From Anaerotignum sp. (lineage in GTDB: Bacteria > Bacillota > Clostridia > Lachnospirales > Anaerotignaceae): a stretch of DNA of 41,119 nucleotides. Under the pieces are notes generated by a model. That model saw only the letters and a program-made list of their open reading frames with translations. It was not told the origin of the DNA and did not search any database. Of this stretch, positions 15,516 to 24,303 are shown one piece after another (within the stretch, counting starts at the first letter, position 1; every line of letters begins with the position of its first letter). Location of the stretch: NCBI RefSeq assembly GCF_017483025.1, contig NZ_JAFUMA010000113.1:1-41119 (forward strand), in the 5' to 3' direction. A program made the position numbers and the translations under genes.

Positions 15516-17506
15516 GTTGTTTCCTCCTTCAGATATTCTTCAATGGCATTGCGGATCTGCACCAGCGCTTCATCGGTAGTACAGTCTTTCAGCTGCGCAC
15601 CGGAAACGGTGAAATGACCGCCGCCGCCTAATTTTTCCATAATTCTCTGTACATTGACATCCCCGAAGCTGCGGGCGCTGACATAAACCAGTTCCCCCAC
15701 CTTGCAGCAAACAAAGGAAGCCCTGACCCCTCTAACATTCATCAGATCATCCGCCGCCTGGGCTGCTGTCAGCATGGAATTTTCCACGTTGGCAGGGCAT
15801 ACAGAAATGGCCATACACCCAAGGAACAATTCTGCATCCCTTACTGCAACCGCCTTTGCTTTATAGGAATCGATGTCATTCTGGAACAGCATGCGCACGC
15901 GAATGCTGTCGCCGCCGTTGCGTCGCAGGAAACCTGCTGCCTCAAAGGTGATGGCGCCGGTTTTAACTGCAAAATTCTTCGTATCCAGGGTGATGCCAGC
16001 CAGCAGGGCATCTGCTTCAATAGATTTCAGTTTGATCTTCTTGCCGATATGCTGGATCATTTCTGTGATCAGCTCGGATGTGGAAGATGCATAGGGTTCA
16101 TGATATAACAATACTGCCTGATCGATGAAATCCAGGGTGCTTTTTCTGTGGTGGTCGAAAATGACGATCTTCTTTGCCGCTTCCAGCACAGAAGGGCCCT
16201 CCACCATACTGGTGCGGTGGGTATCCACCACGATGACCAGTGTCTTTTCATCCATTTCTTTCAGGGCATCTTTTTCTTTGATAAAGGCTGTTTCATAATG
16301 GCCGTTTTCCGCCATTTGCCCATACATACGCTTGATACCGATGCTGATGTCATTCATGACGATACGGCATTTTTTATCCATGGCTCTCGCAATGGCACAA
16401 ATACCCATGCAGGAACCCAGGCTATCCAGGTCTGCATTACGATGACCCATGACCAGAATAGAAGAGGATGCTCCCATCAATTCCCAAAGAGCATCTGCCT
16501 TTACGCGGGCGCGGATACGTCCGTTTCTGCCCACTTCTCCGGCTTTTGCGCCATAGAACAGGTATTTTTCTCCTTCTTTGATAAGTACCTGATCACCGCC
16601 GCGGCCCAGGGCCAGGTCAAGGGCTGCCTTTGCGCTCTGCATGGCATCATCCAGGGAACCGCCGCCAATGCCGATACCCATACTCATGGTAACAGGGATA
16701 TGCTCCCCTACATTGATCTCACGAATAGTATTCATGATATCAAATTTCTTTTCCTTTAATGCTTCCAGATCGCCCTTGGAAAGCAGAAAGATATATCTGT
16801 CTTTTTCCAGCTTCTTCATTACGCCGTTGGCATCTATGGCAAACTGGGTCAGTTTTCTGTCTACGACTGCGGAAAGCAAAGGCTGCCTGTCCTCTGCCAG
16901 GGTATCTATCACTTCTTCGTAATTGTCCAGAAAAAGCATACCAACGACCGTTTCGCTGCTGTCCAGCTGCTGTTCCAGGGCATATTGTCTGGAAATATCC
17001 ACCAGCGTCAGATTCAGCACAGCACCTACCGCGCCATTTTCCTCCACCACTTCACAATGATTCAGCATGGCATCATAATATTTTCCTTCCACTTCCACAG
17101 TCACATGTTCTCCCGTGCCGGCCTTTTTCAGCTTTTCCACCACGGGAACCACCTTTTCGGCATCAGGAAATTCCTTTGCGAAGCTTTCATTGACCATCAG
17201 GATATGGCCGCGGATATCCAGCACCGCATAAGGGATGGGCATATTCTGGGGCATAGGGAAATTTTTCTGCAGCACTGCCGTATCCAGAAATGTGGCTCTT
17301 CTGCCGTCATTTCCATCGCCGCCGGCGCCGCCATCCCCCAAAAGAGACCAGGCAAAAAAACCCGCTGCAGCACCGCCAATGGCACCAATACCCAGTTTTG
17401 TATCGATGATAAATCCAACACAAATCATCAGCACCACTGCCGCGCCGCCCACCATATTGGTTTCACCCTTCTTCTTATTCTTGCGCTTACCGCTCGTATC
17501 GTCCAT
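15512..17506 (-). CDS. gdpP: Cyclic-di-AMP phosphodiesterase GdpP
   Basis: 664 residues. Two membrane helices (about 19-34 and 38-56) precede a PAS-like domain (about 85-170) and a degenerate GGDEF domain (about 185-315). The DHH/DHHA1 catalytic part has GHRNADLDS at 354-362, VDTH at 427-430, DHH at 451-453 and GGGGHFTVSG near 625. It hydrolyses c-di-AMP to pApA and so tunes potassium, osmolyte and cell-wall homeostasis. mscL lies nearby, but no direct link is visible. It leads the gdpP-rplI-dnaB operon and starts behind GGAGGT. Two direct repeats containing TATACT lie upstream. Confidence 0.97.
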   Translation of the reverse strand: MDDTSGKRKNKKKGETNMVGGAAVVLMICVGFIIDTKLGIGAIGGAAAGFFAWSLLGDGGAGGDGNDGRRATFLDTAVLQKNFPMPQNMPIPYAVLDIRGHILMVNESFAKEFPDAEKVVPVVEKLKKAGTGEHVTVEVEGKYYDAMLNHCEVVEENGAVGAVLNLTLVDISRQYALEQQLDSSETVVGMLFLDNYEEVIDTLAEDRQPLLSAVVDRKLTQFAIDANGVMKKLEKDRYIFLLSKGDLEALKEKKFDIMNTIREINVGEHIPVTMSMGIGIGGGSLDDAMQSAKAALDLALGRGGDQVLIKEGEKYLFYGAKAGEVGRNGRIRARVKADALWELMGASSSILVMGHRNADLDSLGSCMGICAIARAMDKKCRIVMNDISIGIKRMYGQMAENGHYETAFIKEKDALKEMDEKTLVIVVDTHRTSMVEGPSVLEAAKKIVIFDHHRKSTLDFIDQAVLLYHEPYASSTSELITEMIQHIGKKIKLKSIEADALLAGITLDTKNFAVKTGAITFEAAGFLRRNGGDSIRVRMLFQNDIDSYKAKAVAVRDAELFLGCMAISVCPANVENSMLTAAQAADDLMNVRGVRASFVCCKVGELVYVSARSFGDVNVQRIMEKLGGGGHFTVSGAQLKDCTTDEALVQIRNAIEEYLKEETT

Positions 17507-17580
17507 AATAAGACCTCCATAAAAAGCAAAGCTTGTGTTACTAACAATTTATCCATTTGAACCTTCTTTGCTAATTATAT

Positions 17581-17624
17581 AGTATAGCATAAAAAAAGTT
17601 AGGAGTATAGCACAAAAAGTTAGG
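17581..17624 (-). repeat. Two direct repeats in the gdpP promoter region
   Basis: On the plus strand AGTATAGCAtaAAAAAAGTTAGG (17581-17603) is followed at once by AGTATAGCAcAAAAAGTTAGG (17604-17624). Read on the minus strand, each unit ends in TGCTATACT, a good -10 hexamer. The unit is either a duplicated promoter core or a tandem binding site for a regulator of gdpP. Confidence 0.55.
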
Positions 17625-17729
17625 TCTCAATAAAAAAACACCCTCCTCCCTTCCTTCTTCCGGAGGATGTCCGTTTTCTTAATAATCGTTCAGATAATAA
17701 AAAAATTAACGGGAATTCTATAGCATTCC

Positions 17730-17758
17730 TTCCAAATTCATAGTATCATAGATATAAT
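17730..17758 (+). promoter_or_regulatory. Promoter of the AI-2E family permease gene
   Basis: -35 TTCCAA (17730-17735), 17 bp, -10 TATAAT (17753-17758), about 43 bases before the start codon. The -35 is weak. Confidence 0.5.
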
Positions 17759-17801
17759 GTCTTGAAAGCAGGGCATCCTATATCTGATTCGAGGTGTCAA
17801 C

Positions 17802-19043
17802 ATGAAAAAAATTGATATTTTTAGACGCAACAGAAACGATCAGGACAAGCTATTGGGAAAAATCAGCATTTATCTTTTCTTTGTAGCTGCAGCGCTGATC
17901 TTATTTGAAAAAATCATTGGCAATCTGCCTGGCATCGGCGGCAGCATCACCACTGCTGCCGATTATTTAAAGAGTTTGTGCCTGCCCTTCATCATGGGCT
18001 TCGCCATTGCCTATGTCATGAATCCCCTGATGAAATTTTTCGAACGCCTGCTGAAAAAAAGCGGCAGTTTCTTTGAGCGGCGCCCCAAAACGACCCGTAC
18101 CCTGGCGATTTTGATCAACTATACCATCATCATCGGCGGCACAGTCTGGATTGTGATTTACCTCTTGCCCGAGATCCGTGATTCCATCATGGCCTTTGCA
18201 ACAAACATTTCCGTTTATTCCGAAGCCATGAATATGCGTATCCAGACGATCTTTGATCAGATCGATTTCATCGACAGTAAAGATGTAAACAATGTCATCA
18301 ACCGTATTCTGACTCCCATCAAGGATATTTCCGAAAATGCACCTGAGATTCTGGAAACACTGGCAAGCAATATCTATGTATTTGGCCGTGTGACACTGCA
18401 GTTCGTCATGGCAATTTTCATCGCATTCTATATGCTGCTGGATAAAGAACGCTTCGGCAAAAAAGTGCACAAAGGCATCTATGCCTTCACTTCCAGAGAA
18501 AAAGCTGAACGTTTCTTAAAAAATATCCACCGGGTCCACCTGCTTTTCCAGAATTTCATCGTCGGCAAAGCCATCGACTCTCTGATCATCGGCATCCTGG
18601 CTATGATCGGTCTGACCATTATAAAGGCACCCTTCCCTCTGATCCTGAGCCTGATCATCGGTGTGACCAATATGATCCCTTACTTTGGTCCCTTTATCGG
18701 TGCCATCCCCGCCATCCTCATCACACTGCTGATCGATCCTCCTCTGGCGATCGTCGTAGGTATCTTCATCCTGATCCTGCAGCAGTTTGACGGCAACTAC
18801 CTTGGCCCCAAGATCCTGGGCAACTCCGTAGACCTGAGCCCCCTTTGGATCATCCTCGCCGTGCTGATCGGCGGCGCAGTCATGGGCCCTCCGGGTATGT
18901 TCATCGGTGTACCTATCTTCGCCACTATCAAGACCTTTGGCGGCGAATACATCAACCGCAAATATGAGAAAAAATATCCCGTCAACGATCCCATGGGGCT
19001 GTTCAAAGCTTCCGATGGTGAAGATACAGATGAGATTTCATAA
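17802..19043 (+). CDS. AI-2E family transporter (YtvI/PerM type permease)
   Basis: 413 residues with about eight membrane helices in the pattern of the UPF0118/AI-2E exporter family. There is a helix at about 20-40, a pair at about 60-115, a long amphipathic stretch at 130-190, and a C-terminal bundle with TNMIPYFGPFIGAIPA and QQFDGNYLGPKILG, the family hallmarks. Members export autoinducer-2 or act as Na+/H+ antiporters, so the substrate here is open. The start follows GAGGTG. The C-terminal tail is charged. The CPBP protease gene follows after a hairpin, so the two may be partly co-transcribed. Confidence 0.93.
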   Translation: MKKIDIFRRNRNDQDKLLGKISIYLFFVAAALILFEKIIGNLPGIGGSITTAADYLKSLCLPFIMGFAIAYVMNPLMKFFERLLKKSGSFFERRPKTTRTLAILINYTIIIGGTVWIVIYLLPEIRDSIMAFATNISVYSEAMNMRIQTIFDQIDFIDSKDVNNVINRILTPIKDISENAPEILETLASNIYVFGRVTLQFVMAIFIAFYMLLDKERFGKKVHKGIYAFTSREKAERFLKNIHRVHLLFQNFIVGKAIDSLIIGILAMIGLTIIKAPFPLILSLIIGVTNMIPYFGPFIGAIPAILITLLIDPPLAIVVGIFILILQQFDGNYLGPKILGNSVDLSPLWIILAVLIGGAVMGPPGMFIGVPIFATIKTFGGEYINRKYEKKYPVNDPMGLFKASDGEDTDEIS

Positions 19044-19051
19044 ACAAAAAG

Positions 19052-19088
19052 ATCTCAAGTCTGAAAATGGCTTGAGATTTTCTCTTTT
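19052..19088 (+). terminator. Terminator after the AI-2E permease gene
   Basis: ATCTCAAG and CTTGAGAT flank an 11-base loop and are followed by TTTCTCTTTT on the plus strand. Confidence 0.75.
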
Positions 19089-19109
19089 ACTCACGAATGG
19101 AGGTCTTTT

Positions 19110-20009
19110 ATGACTGAAACAAGACGAACCAGTTTTTTTGCCCTACTGTTTTTCGTATATTTCATCGGGGTATCCTTCGGGCTGGCAGTCATCCCCGCAG
19201 TGGCGGAGCTTTCCGACAGTTCCTATATGCTGCTGGCACAGATGATATGCTTTCTGCCCCCTGTGGTGCTTTATTTTATCATCACAAAAAAAGATGTGAA
19301 AAAGACTTTACGGCTGAATCCTCTGGGCTGGAAAAATATCCTCATCATTCTTTCCTTTGGCGTTTCCATACAGCCTCTGATGAGCCTGCTTTCCTATGTG
19401 ACAGCGCTTTTTTTCCCAAATCCCGTGGAGCAATCCATGGAGGGCATCCAGTCTTCCGGGTTCCTGATTTCCCTGCTTTCTGTGGCAATCATCCCCGCCC
19501 TGCTGGAGGAAGTCTTTTCCCGTGGCATCCTGCTTTCTGGCTATCATTTTCTGGGGAAAAAGATGGCGGCCTTTGCCTGTGCCCTGCTTTTTGCCCTGCT
19601 GCATCTGAACCCCCAGCAGTTCCTGTATGCCTTCCTGGTGGGCTTTATTTTCTGCTTCTTAGTGGAACGGACGGATTCCCTTTACGCCTCCATCCTGCCC
19701 CATATGATCATCAACGGCACAACGGTATTCAGTATCTTTGCCGACGAAGCGGCAGCAGAAACAGCCGCCATGGCGGCAGAAATGACCGAATCCACCATCC
19801 TGGTCTATCTCTTTCTGATGGCGCTGATTTCCATCCCCTGGCTGGCGATTCTGCTGATGCTTTTCCTGCGGATCAATCCTCCCAGAGAGGAACTCCTTCT
19901 CATGGATGAAAACGGAAACCCCTATCAGGAACGGTTCCTTTCTCCTGCTATCATCACGATTTTCGCCATTTATGTCGTATTTGGCCTTTTGCCCTATATC
20001 ATAACCTAA
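19110..20009 (+). CDS. CPBP family intramembrane metalloprotease (Abi/CAAX-like)
   Basis: 299 residues, about eight hydrophobic segments. The three CPBP motifs are visible: EEVFSRG (EExxxR, about residue 132), FALLHLNPQ (FxxxH, about 162) and HMIINGT (about 198). In the family these Glu and His residues coordinate the metal that cleaves peptide bonds within the membrane. Bacterial members include bacteriocin-immunity and processing proteases, and the target cannot be told from context. The start follows GGAGGTCTTTT. It is the last plus-strand gene before a convergent terminator. Confidence 0.92.
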   Translation: MTETRRTSFFALLFFVYFIGVSFGLAVIPAVAELSDSSYMLLAQMICFLPPVVLYFIITKKDVKKTLRLNPLGWKNILIILSFGVSIQPLMSLLSYVTALFFPNPVEQSMEGIQSSGFLISLLSVAIIPALLEEVFSRGILLSGYHFLGKKMAAFACALLFALLHLNPQQFLYAFLVGFIFCFLVERTDSLYASILPHMIINGTTVFSIFADEAAAETAAMAAEMTESTILVYLFLMALISIPWLAILLMLFLRINPPREELLLMDENGNPYQERFLSPAIITIFAIYVVFGLLPYIIT

Positions 20010-20014
20010 AAAAT

Positions 20015-20042
20015 AAGAGCATGTCCTTTCGGATATGCTCTT
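20015..20042. terminator. Bidirectional terminator between CPBP and lipid kinase genes
   Basis: AAGAGCAT and ATGCTCTT pair across a 12-base loop that itself contains a small GTCC-TTTC-GGAT hairpin. A and T tracts flank both sides, between convergent genes. Confidence 0.85.
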
Positions 20043-20047
20043 TCTTT

Positions 20048-20965
20048 TTATGCTTTGGTTTTCAGACCTTTTGGAACGATAAAACGGAAAGCACGGGGCG
20101 AAATTTCCGCCTTCAGATATGTAAACTGAGAGATTTCCCCGTCAATGCTGATATTGGTAGGCTTAGAAACTGCCAGTTCCAGCTTGCTGTATTTTTCATA
20201 AAGGACTTTTTCCTGTCCCAGTTTTGTTTCCAGATATGTGCCTGTCTTATACTTGGGCAGGATACCAATAAATTTCCTTCTGGAAAGCATCTTCACAATC
20301 CCCACATCCATCATGCCATCATCCAGCGCCGCCTCAGGGGAGGAGCAGAAGCCGCCGCCGCAAAAGCTGCCGTTGGCAATAGTACAAAGTAGGAATTTAC
20401 CTGCCATAGTGGTACCGTCCGCCCAACGGAAAGACATACGGTTGCCCATAGGCTTGGCAAACATGGTAATGATGCCCATGATATAGGCCAGAGGGCCGCT
20501 GATGAGGGGCTTTTTCTTCCATTCTGCCGCCTTCACCACCACTTCGCAGTCGAAGCCAATATTTACCATATTCACTACATATCTGTCATTGATATCGATG
20601 GCATCACAGGAAATGCTTTCCCCTTCCACCTGGGAAAGGATATCCATGAAATCACTTTTTTTGCCAAAATTACGGACAAAATCGTTGCCTGTTCCCACAG
20701 GGATAAGGCCGATCTCCGCTTGCGGAAAGCCCTTCGCCCCATTGACTGCCTCATGGAAGCTGCCGTCCCCGCCGCAGACATAAAATCGTACCATTTTGCC
20801 TGCTTCACAGGTCTCTCTGACGAAACGCTCTGCGTCGCCCGGCGCCTTCGTCGTATAAATGCTGTATGCATATCCTGTTCCCTCCAAAGCTTTTTCAATG
20901 GCAGGGATGAGCTTTTTTGCCTTGCCCTGACCCGCGGAAGGATTGATGATAAAAATATGTTCCAT
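20048..20965 (-). CDS. Diacylglycerol/lipid kinase family protein (YegS/BmrU/DagK)
   Basis: 305 residues, a complete member of the diacylglycerol-kinase catalytic family. It has NPSAGQGKAK at residues 8-17, the nucleotide-binding GGDGSFHEAVNG near 64 and IGLIPVGTGNDFVRNFG near 86. The C-terminal beta-sandwich ends in a typical SIDGEI strand. It phosphorylates a lipid such as diacylglycerol at the cytoplasmic face. Whether it is DgkB-like or acts on another lipid is not decidable here. The start follows GGGGAG. It stands alone between two terminators. Confidence 0.93.
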   Translation of the reverse strand: MEHIFIINPSAGQGKAKKLIPAIEKALEGTGYAYSIYTTKAPGDAERFVRETCEAGKMVRFYVCGGDGSFHEAVNGAKGFPQAEIGLIPVGTGNDFVRNFGKKSDFMDILSQVEGESISCDAIDINDRYVVNMVNIGFDCEVVVKAAEWKKKPLISGPLAYIMGIITMFAKPMGNRMSFRWADGTTMAGKFLLCTIANGSFCGGGFCSSPEAALDDGMMDVGIVKMLSRRKFIGILPKYKTGTYLETKLGQEKVLYEKYSKLELAVSKPTNISIDGEISQFTYLKAEISPRAFRFIVPKGLKTKA

Positions 20966-21026
20966 AGTTTTTCTCCCCGAAAATTCTTCTTAAAACTTTC
21001 TTACAAAATACCACATTTTTCGACAG

Positions 21027-21064
21027 AAAAAAAGTCTTTGAAATATGGAATCTCAAAGACTTTT
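21027..21064 (-). terminator. Terminator downstream of spoVT
   Basis: On the minus strand AAAAGTCTTTGA and TCAAAGACTTTTTTT form a strong stem with T tract. A smaller hairpin, AGTTTGGC-AAA-GCCAAACT, lies between it and the spoVT stop at 21114-21132. Confidence 0.85.
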
Positions 21065-21135
21065 CCTTTCCCTGCCGGGAGGGCGCAGTCGTTTTTACAA
21101 AACAGTCTGCTGAAGTTTGGCTTTGCCAAACTCTA

Positions 21136-21681
21136 TTATTGTTCCATCTGCTTGCCCAGAAACCCCGCTGCCGTTTGTGCCAGCTTGCCTTCCACTTCCC
21201 CCATTTTCTGATCCTTGGAAAGAAAGATGATAGCGCCCATGGCGTCCCCTTCGGCGATAATGGGAACGATCAGCTGATGGTTATAGGTCTCTTCGGAATC
21301 ATCCTCCAGAACGGGAACAAAATTAGAATCGTTTCGCTCTGCGATGAGAGCTGTCCGCTTATTAATGCAATTCTCCATTTCCGGGCTGATGTGCTTTTCG
21401 AAAAATTCTTTTTTACCGCCGCCGGAAACAGCGATGATCTGGTCTTTATCCACGATGCAGGTGATATGTCCTGCCGTTTGAGCCAGAGATTCTGCGTATT
21501 CTTTTGCAAATGCCCCCAGCTCCCCGATGGGAGAATATTTCTTCAGGATGATTTCACCCTCTCTGTCGGTAAAAATCTCCAGAGGGTCACCTTCTCTGAT
21601 GCGGAGCGTTCTTCTGATTTCTTTTGGGATGACCACACGCCCAAGGTCGTCTATTCTTCTGACAATGCCTGTTGCCTTCAT
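21136..21681 (-). CDS. spoVT: Stage V sporulation regulator SpoVT
   Basis: 181 residues, family length 178-180. The N-terminal AbrB-type swapped-hairpin domain (1-50: MKATGIVRRIDDLGRVVIPK, then RIREGDPLEIF) binds DNA. A GAF-like domain (about 55-178) follows. SpoVT modulates forespore sigma-G-dependent genes and spore coat and germination properties in Bacillus, and is widely kept in Clostridia. The start follows GGAGGAATATACA. The promoter upstream has a sigma-G-like -35/-10 pair. Its presence is direct evidence of an endospore former. Confidence 0.97.
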   Translation of the reverse strand: MKATGIVRRIDDLGRVVIPKEIRRTLRIREGDPLEIFTDREGEIILKKYSPIGELGAFAKEYAESLAQTAGHITCIVDKDQIIAVSGGGKKEFFEKHISPEMENCINKRTALIAERNDSNFVPVLEDDSEETYNHQLIVPIIAEGDAMGAIIFLSKDQKMGEVEGKLAQTAAGFLGKQMEQ

Positions 21682-21714
21682 TGTATATTCCTCCTGCCAA
21701 ATTTATTGTAAATG

Positions 21715-21743
21715 TAGTATTTGCAGGAAGATTTGAAATATGC
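21715..21743 (-). promoter_or_regulatory. Sigma-G-like forespore promoter of spoVT
   Basis: On the minus strand GCATA (21739-21743), 17 bp, AATACTA (21715-21721). This matches GHATR fully and CATWMTA at six of seven positions. spoVT is a sigma-G gene in Bacillus, so sequence and family knowledge agree. Confidence 0.65.
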
Positions 21744-21775
21744 GCCCCGGTTTGCCATGTGAAAATCTGGCAGTT

Positions 21776-21823
21776 TTCAAAAAAGAAAAGGTACCCCGCC
21801 CGGAGCGAAGCACCCTTTCTTTG
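21776..21823 (-). terminator. Terminator of the por operon
   Basis: On the minus strand an AAAGGGT...ACCTTTT stem encloses a GC-rich region (CTTCGCTCCGGGC) and is followed by CTTTTTT, about 45 bases past the porB stop. Confidence 0.7.
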
Positions 21824-21865
21824 TATGAAGGTATATTTTAAAGTCTAAAATATTTTTTCTTAGGA

Positions 21866-22798
21866 TCAGCGGCTGCAGCGGATCTTAAGGTCTTCCCATT
21901 TACGGTCAACTTCTTTCTGATACAGTTCAATCAGATGTTCATTTTCTTTCTTGAACAGGTGTTTGAAACGACCCTGAGGTTTCAGGAAATCTTCGATGGG
22001 CAGTTTGTTCTTGGGTTCATAGTTCAGCACCCATTTGCCGTCGATAACTTCAAACAGAGGCCAGTAGCATGTTTCTACCGCCAATTTGCAGATATCGATG
22101 ATATCAGGTGTGTTGTATCTCCAGCCTCTGGGGCAGGGAGCCATGATGTTCAGGAAAGCTGCGCCCTTTGTATAGATGGCTTTTTCTGCTTTCTGGTGCA
22201 GGTCTCTGAAGTTCTGTACGAATGTTGTCTGTGCAACATAGGGTACGTTGTGTTCAGCGATGATATAAGCCAGGTCTTTTCTATTCTGGGGTTTCCCATT
22301 GGATTCTGTACCAACGGGTGTTGTTGTTGTATCCGCGAACATAGGTGTTGCAGAGGAACGCTGGATACCTGTGTTCATGTATGCGCCATTGTCGTAGCAA
22401 ACATAAACCATGTCTGTATTTCTTTCCATTGTGCCGGACAGAGACTGGAAACCGATATCGTATGTACCGCCGTCGCCGCCGATGGCAATGAATTTATATG
22501 TTTCGTCAACTTTGCCTCTCTTTTTCAGAGCCTGGTAAGCTGCTTCTGCGCCGCTGGCACTTGCGCCTGCGTTTTCGAAAGCAGTATGGATATAGGAATC
22601 TTCCCATGCGATATAAGGATAAGCGAATGTGGAAACTTCCAGACAGCCTGTTGCATTACAGATAACAGCGTGGTCGCCGTCATGCAGGCCTCTCAGCACG
22701 TTTCTAGCTGCGATAGTACCGCCGCAGCCGGCACACATTCTGTGACCAGGCGCCAGACGTTCGGGCTTGGACATTGTTTCTTTGAAATTATAAGCCAT
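21866..22798 (-). CDS. porB: Pyruvate/2-oxoacid:ferredoxin oxidoreductase, beta subunit
   Basis: 310 residues. It binds thiamine diphosphate and a 4Fe-4S cluster. CAGCGGTIAARN (about 22-33) and later Cys residues provide cluster ligands, and GDGGTYDIGFQSLSG with YDNGAYMNTGIQ (about 108-145) is the GDG...N diphosphate/Mg motif. With PorA, PorC and PorD it converts a 2-oxoacid, CoA and oxidised ferredoxin to acyl-CoA, CO2 and reduced ferredoxin. It is the last gene of porCDAB, starting behind GGGAGGAAG 13 bases after porA. Pyruvate is the most likely substrate by family resemblance; another 2-oxoacid cannot be excluded. Confidence 0.95.
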   Translation of the reverse strand: MAYNFKETMSKPERLAPGHRMCAGCGGTIAARNVLRGLHDGDHAVICNATGCLEVSTFAYPYIAWEDSYIHTAFENAGASASGAEAAYQALKKRGKVDETYKFIAIGGDGGTYDIGFQSLSGTMERNTDMVYVCYDNGAYMNTGIQRSSATPMFADTTTTPVGTESNGKPQNRKDLAYIIAEHNVPYVAQTTFVQNFRDLHQKAEKAIYTKGAAFLNIMAPCPRGWRYNTPDIIDICKLAVETCYWPLFEVIDGKWVLNYEPKNKLPIEDFLKPQGRFKHLFKKENEHLIELYQKEVDRKWEDLKIRCSR

Positions 22799-22811
22799 GA
22801 TTCTTCCTCCC

Positions 22812-23993
22812 TTACTCTCTGATGGACAGGTAGCGGTATGCTGCGCCCAGTTCGCCTGTCTCTTCTACTGTCTGCATGTCAGCAAATACGGATGTCAGAC
22901 TGTCTACTGTAACATCGCGGCCGCCCAGACCATATACATAGTTCAGTACCTTGGGAGCGTTTTCAGCACCATACAGAGCAGCCTTTACTTCTGCACCCAG
23001 AGGGCCGCAGTTGCCGTTGTAGCTTTCTGTACGGTCCATGCATGCAACGACTTTCGCATTTTTGATGGCTGCTGCGATTTCTTCTGCAGGGAAAGGACGG
23101 AACAGACGGATCTTCAGAACGCCGGCTTTTACGCCTTTTTCTCTCAGTGCGTCTACTGCGTCTTTTGCTGTACCTGCAGCGGAACCGATGATGACCATAA
23201 CGAAGTCTGCATCTTCTGTTTTATATTCTTCAAACAGACCATATTCACGGCCGGAGATGGTTGCAAATTCTTTTGCTACATCCAGAGCAACCTGTTTTGC
23301 GTTATACAGGGCTTCCAGCTGTGCTCTTTTTGCTTCCATATAGTAAGCAGGAACACCATAGGGGCCTAATGCCATGGGTTCATCTTTTTTCAGCATGTAG
23401 TGTTCGGGGTTGTATTCGCCAACGAAAGCTTTAACCTTTTCGTCTTCGATCAGTTCAATATTTTCAACACCGTGGCTGGTGATGAAACCATCCTGACAAA
23501 CCATGATGGGCAGACGTACGGAAGGATGTTCTGCGATACGATAAGCCTGAACGAAGTTGTCATATGCTTCCTGGTTGTTTTCTGCAAAGATCTGGATCCA
23601 GCCGGCATCTCTTGCGCCCATTACGTCGGAATGGTCACAGTTGATGTTGATAGGGCCGGACAGGGCACGGCAAACCAGAGCCAGTGCCAGAGGCAATCTG
23701 TCAGAGGCTGCCACATACAGAGGTTCCCACATGTAAGCCAGACCGCAGGAGGATGTTGCTGTCAGGCTTCTTGCGCCGGCAGCTTCTGCAGCGATAGTAG
23801 CACTCATGGAGCTGTGTTCACTTTCTACAGGTACGAAAACAGTGTCTACCTGGCCATTTGCTACATAAGAGGAGAAATACTGAGGGATCTCAGTGGAAGG
23901 TGTGATGGGGAAAGCGGGGAATACGTCGGGGTTGATCTGACGCAGTGCGATTGCCACCGCTTCATTACCGGATAATCTTTCTCTGATAGACAT
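22812..23993 (-). CDS. porA: Pyruvate/2-oxoacid:ferredoxin oxidoreductase, alpha subunit
   Basis: 393 residues from the ATG at 23993, one base after the porD stop codon. An in-frame TTG nine bases upstream is a poorer start. It has the pyrimidine-binding fold of the POR N-terminal domain (PAFPITPSTEIPQYFSSY, then E-rich VESEHSSMSA), SSCGLAYMWEPLYVAA, and the domain II region near 250-370. HYMLKKDEPMALGPYG near 210 is typical of pyruvate-type PorA. It forms the active site with PorB. Expression is tied to the sigma-54 promoter ahead of porC. Confidence 0.95.
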   Translation of the reverse strand: MSIRERLSGNEAVAIALRQINPDVFPAFPITPSTEIPQYFSSYVANGQVDTVFVPVESEHSSMSATIAAEAAGARSLTATSSCGLAYMWEPLYVAASDRLPLALALVCRALSGPININCDHSDVMGARDAGWIQIFAENNQEAYDNFVQAYRIAEHPSVRLPIMVCQDGFITSHGVENIELIEDEKVKAFVGEYNPEHYMLKKDEPMALGPYGVPAYYMEAKRAQLEALYNAKQVALDVAKEFATISGREYGLFEEYKTEDADFVMVIIGSAAGTAKDAVDALREKGVKAGVLKIRLFRPFPAEEIAAAIKNAKVVACMDRTESYNGNCGPLGAEVKAALYGAENAPKVLNYVYGLGGRDVTVDSLTSVFADMQTVEETGELGAAYRYLSIRE

Positions 23994-23994
23994 A

Positions 23995-24303
23995 TTATTC
24001 AACAGCTCCTTTCATCTTGATGGCGCCGAAAGGACAAACTTTCGCGCAGATGCCACAGCCTTTGCAGTGGTCAAAGTCGAAATCTGTACGTTTGCCGTCT
24101 ACAACGGGGATAGAGCTATCGGGACAAACAGGTACGCAAAGCAGGCACTGTTTGCAGTTTGCTTCGATAAATTCAGGACAGTCTACTCTCCATTCGCCTG
24201 TGTTGAACAGTTTGGAAGTACCGCAGCCGAAAATATTGCAGCCTTCTGTAATATTTTTCCATGTTACGGATTCATTGATCTTGCTGATATCTGTCTTTGC
24301 CAT
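23995..24303 (-). CDS. porD: Pyruvate/2-oxoacid:ferredoxin oxidoreductase, delta (ferredoxin-like) subunit
   Basis: 102 residues carrying two 4Fe-4S motifs, CKQCLLCVPVCP and CKGCGICAKVCP, which relay electrons from the TPP site to external ferredoxin. A conserved N-terminal segment (WKNITEGCNIFG) precedes them, as in other PorD proteins. The start codon directly follows the porC stop, with GGAGG inside the end of porC, so translation is coupled. Confidence 0.95.
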   Translation of the reverse strand: MAKTDISKINESVTWKNITEGCNIFGCGTSKLFNTGEWRVDCPEFIEANCKQCLLCVPVCPDSSIPVVDGKRTDFDFDHCKGCGICAKVCPFGAIKMKGAVE

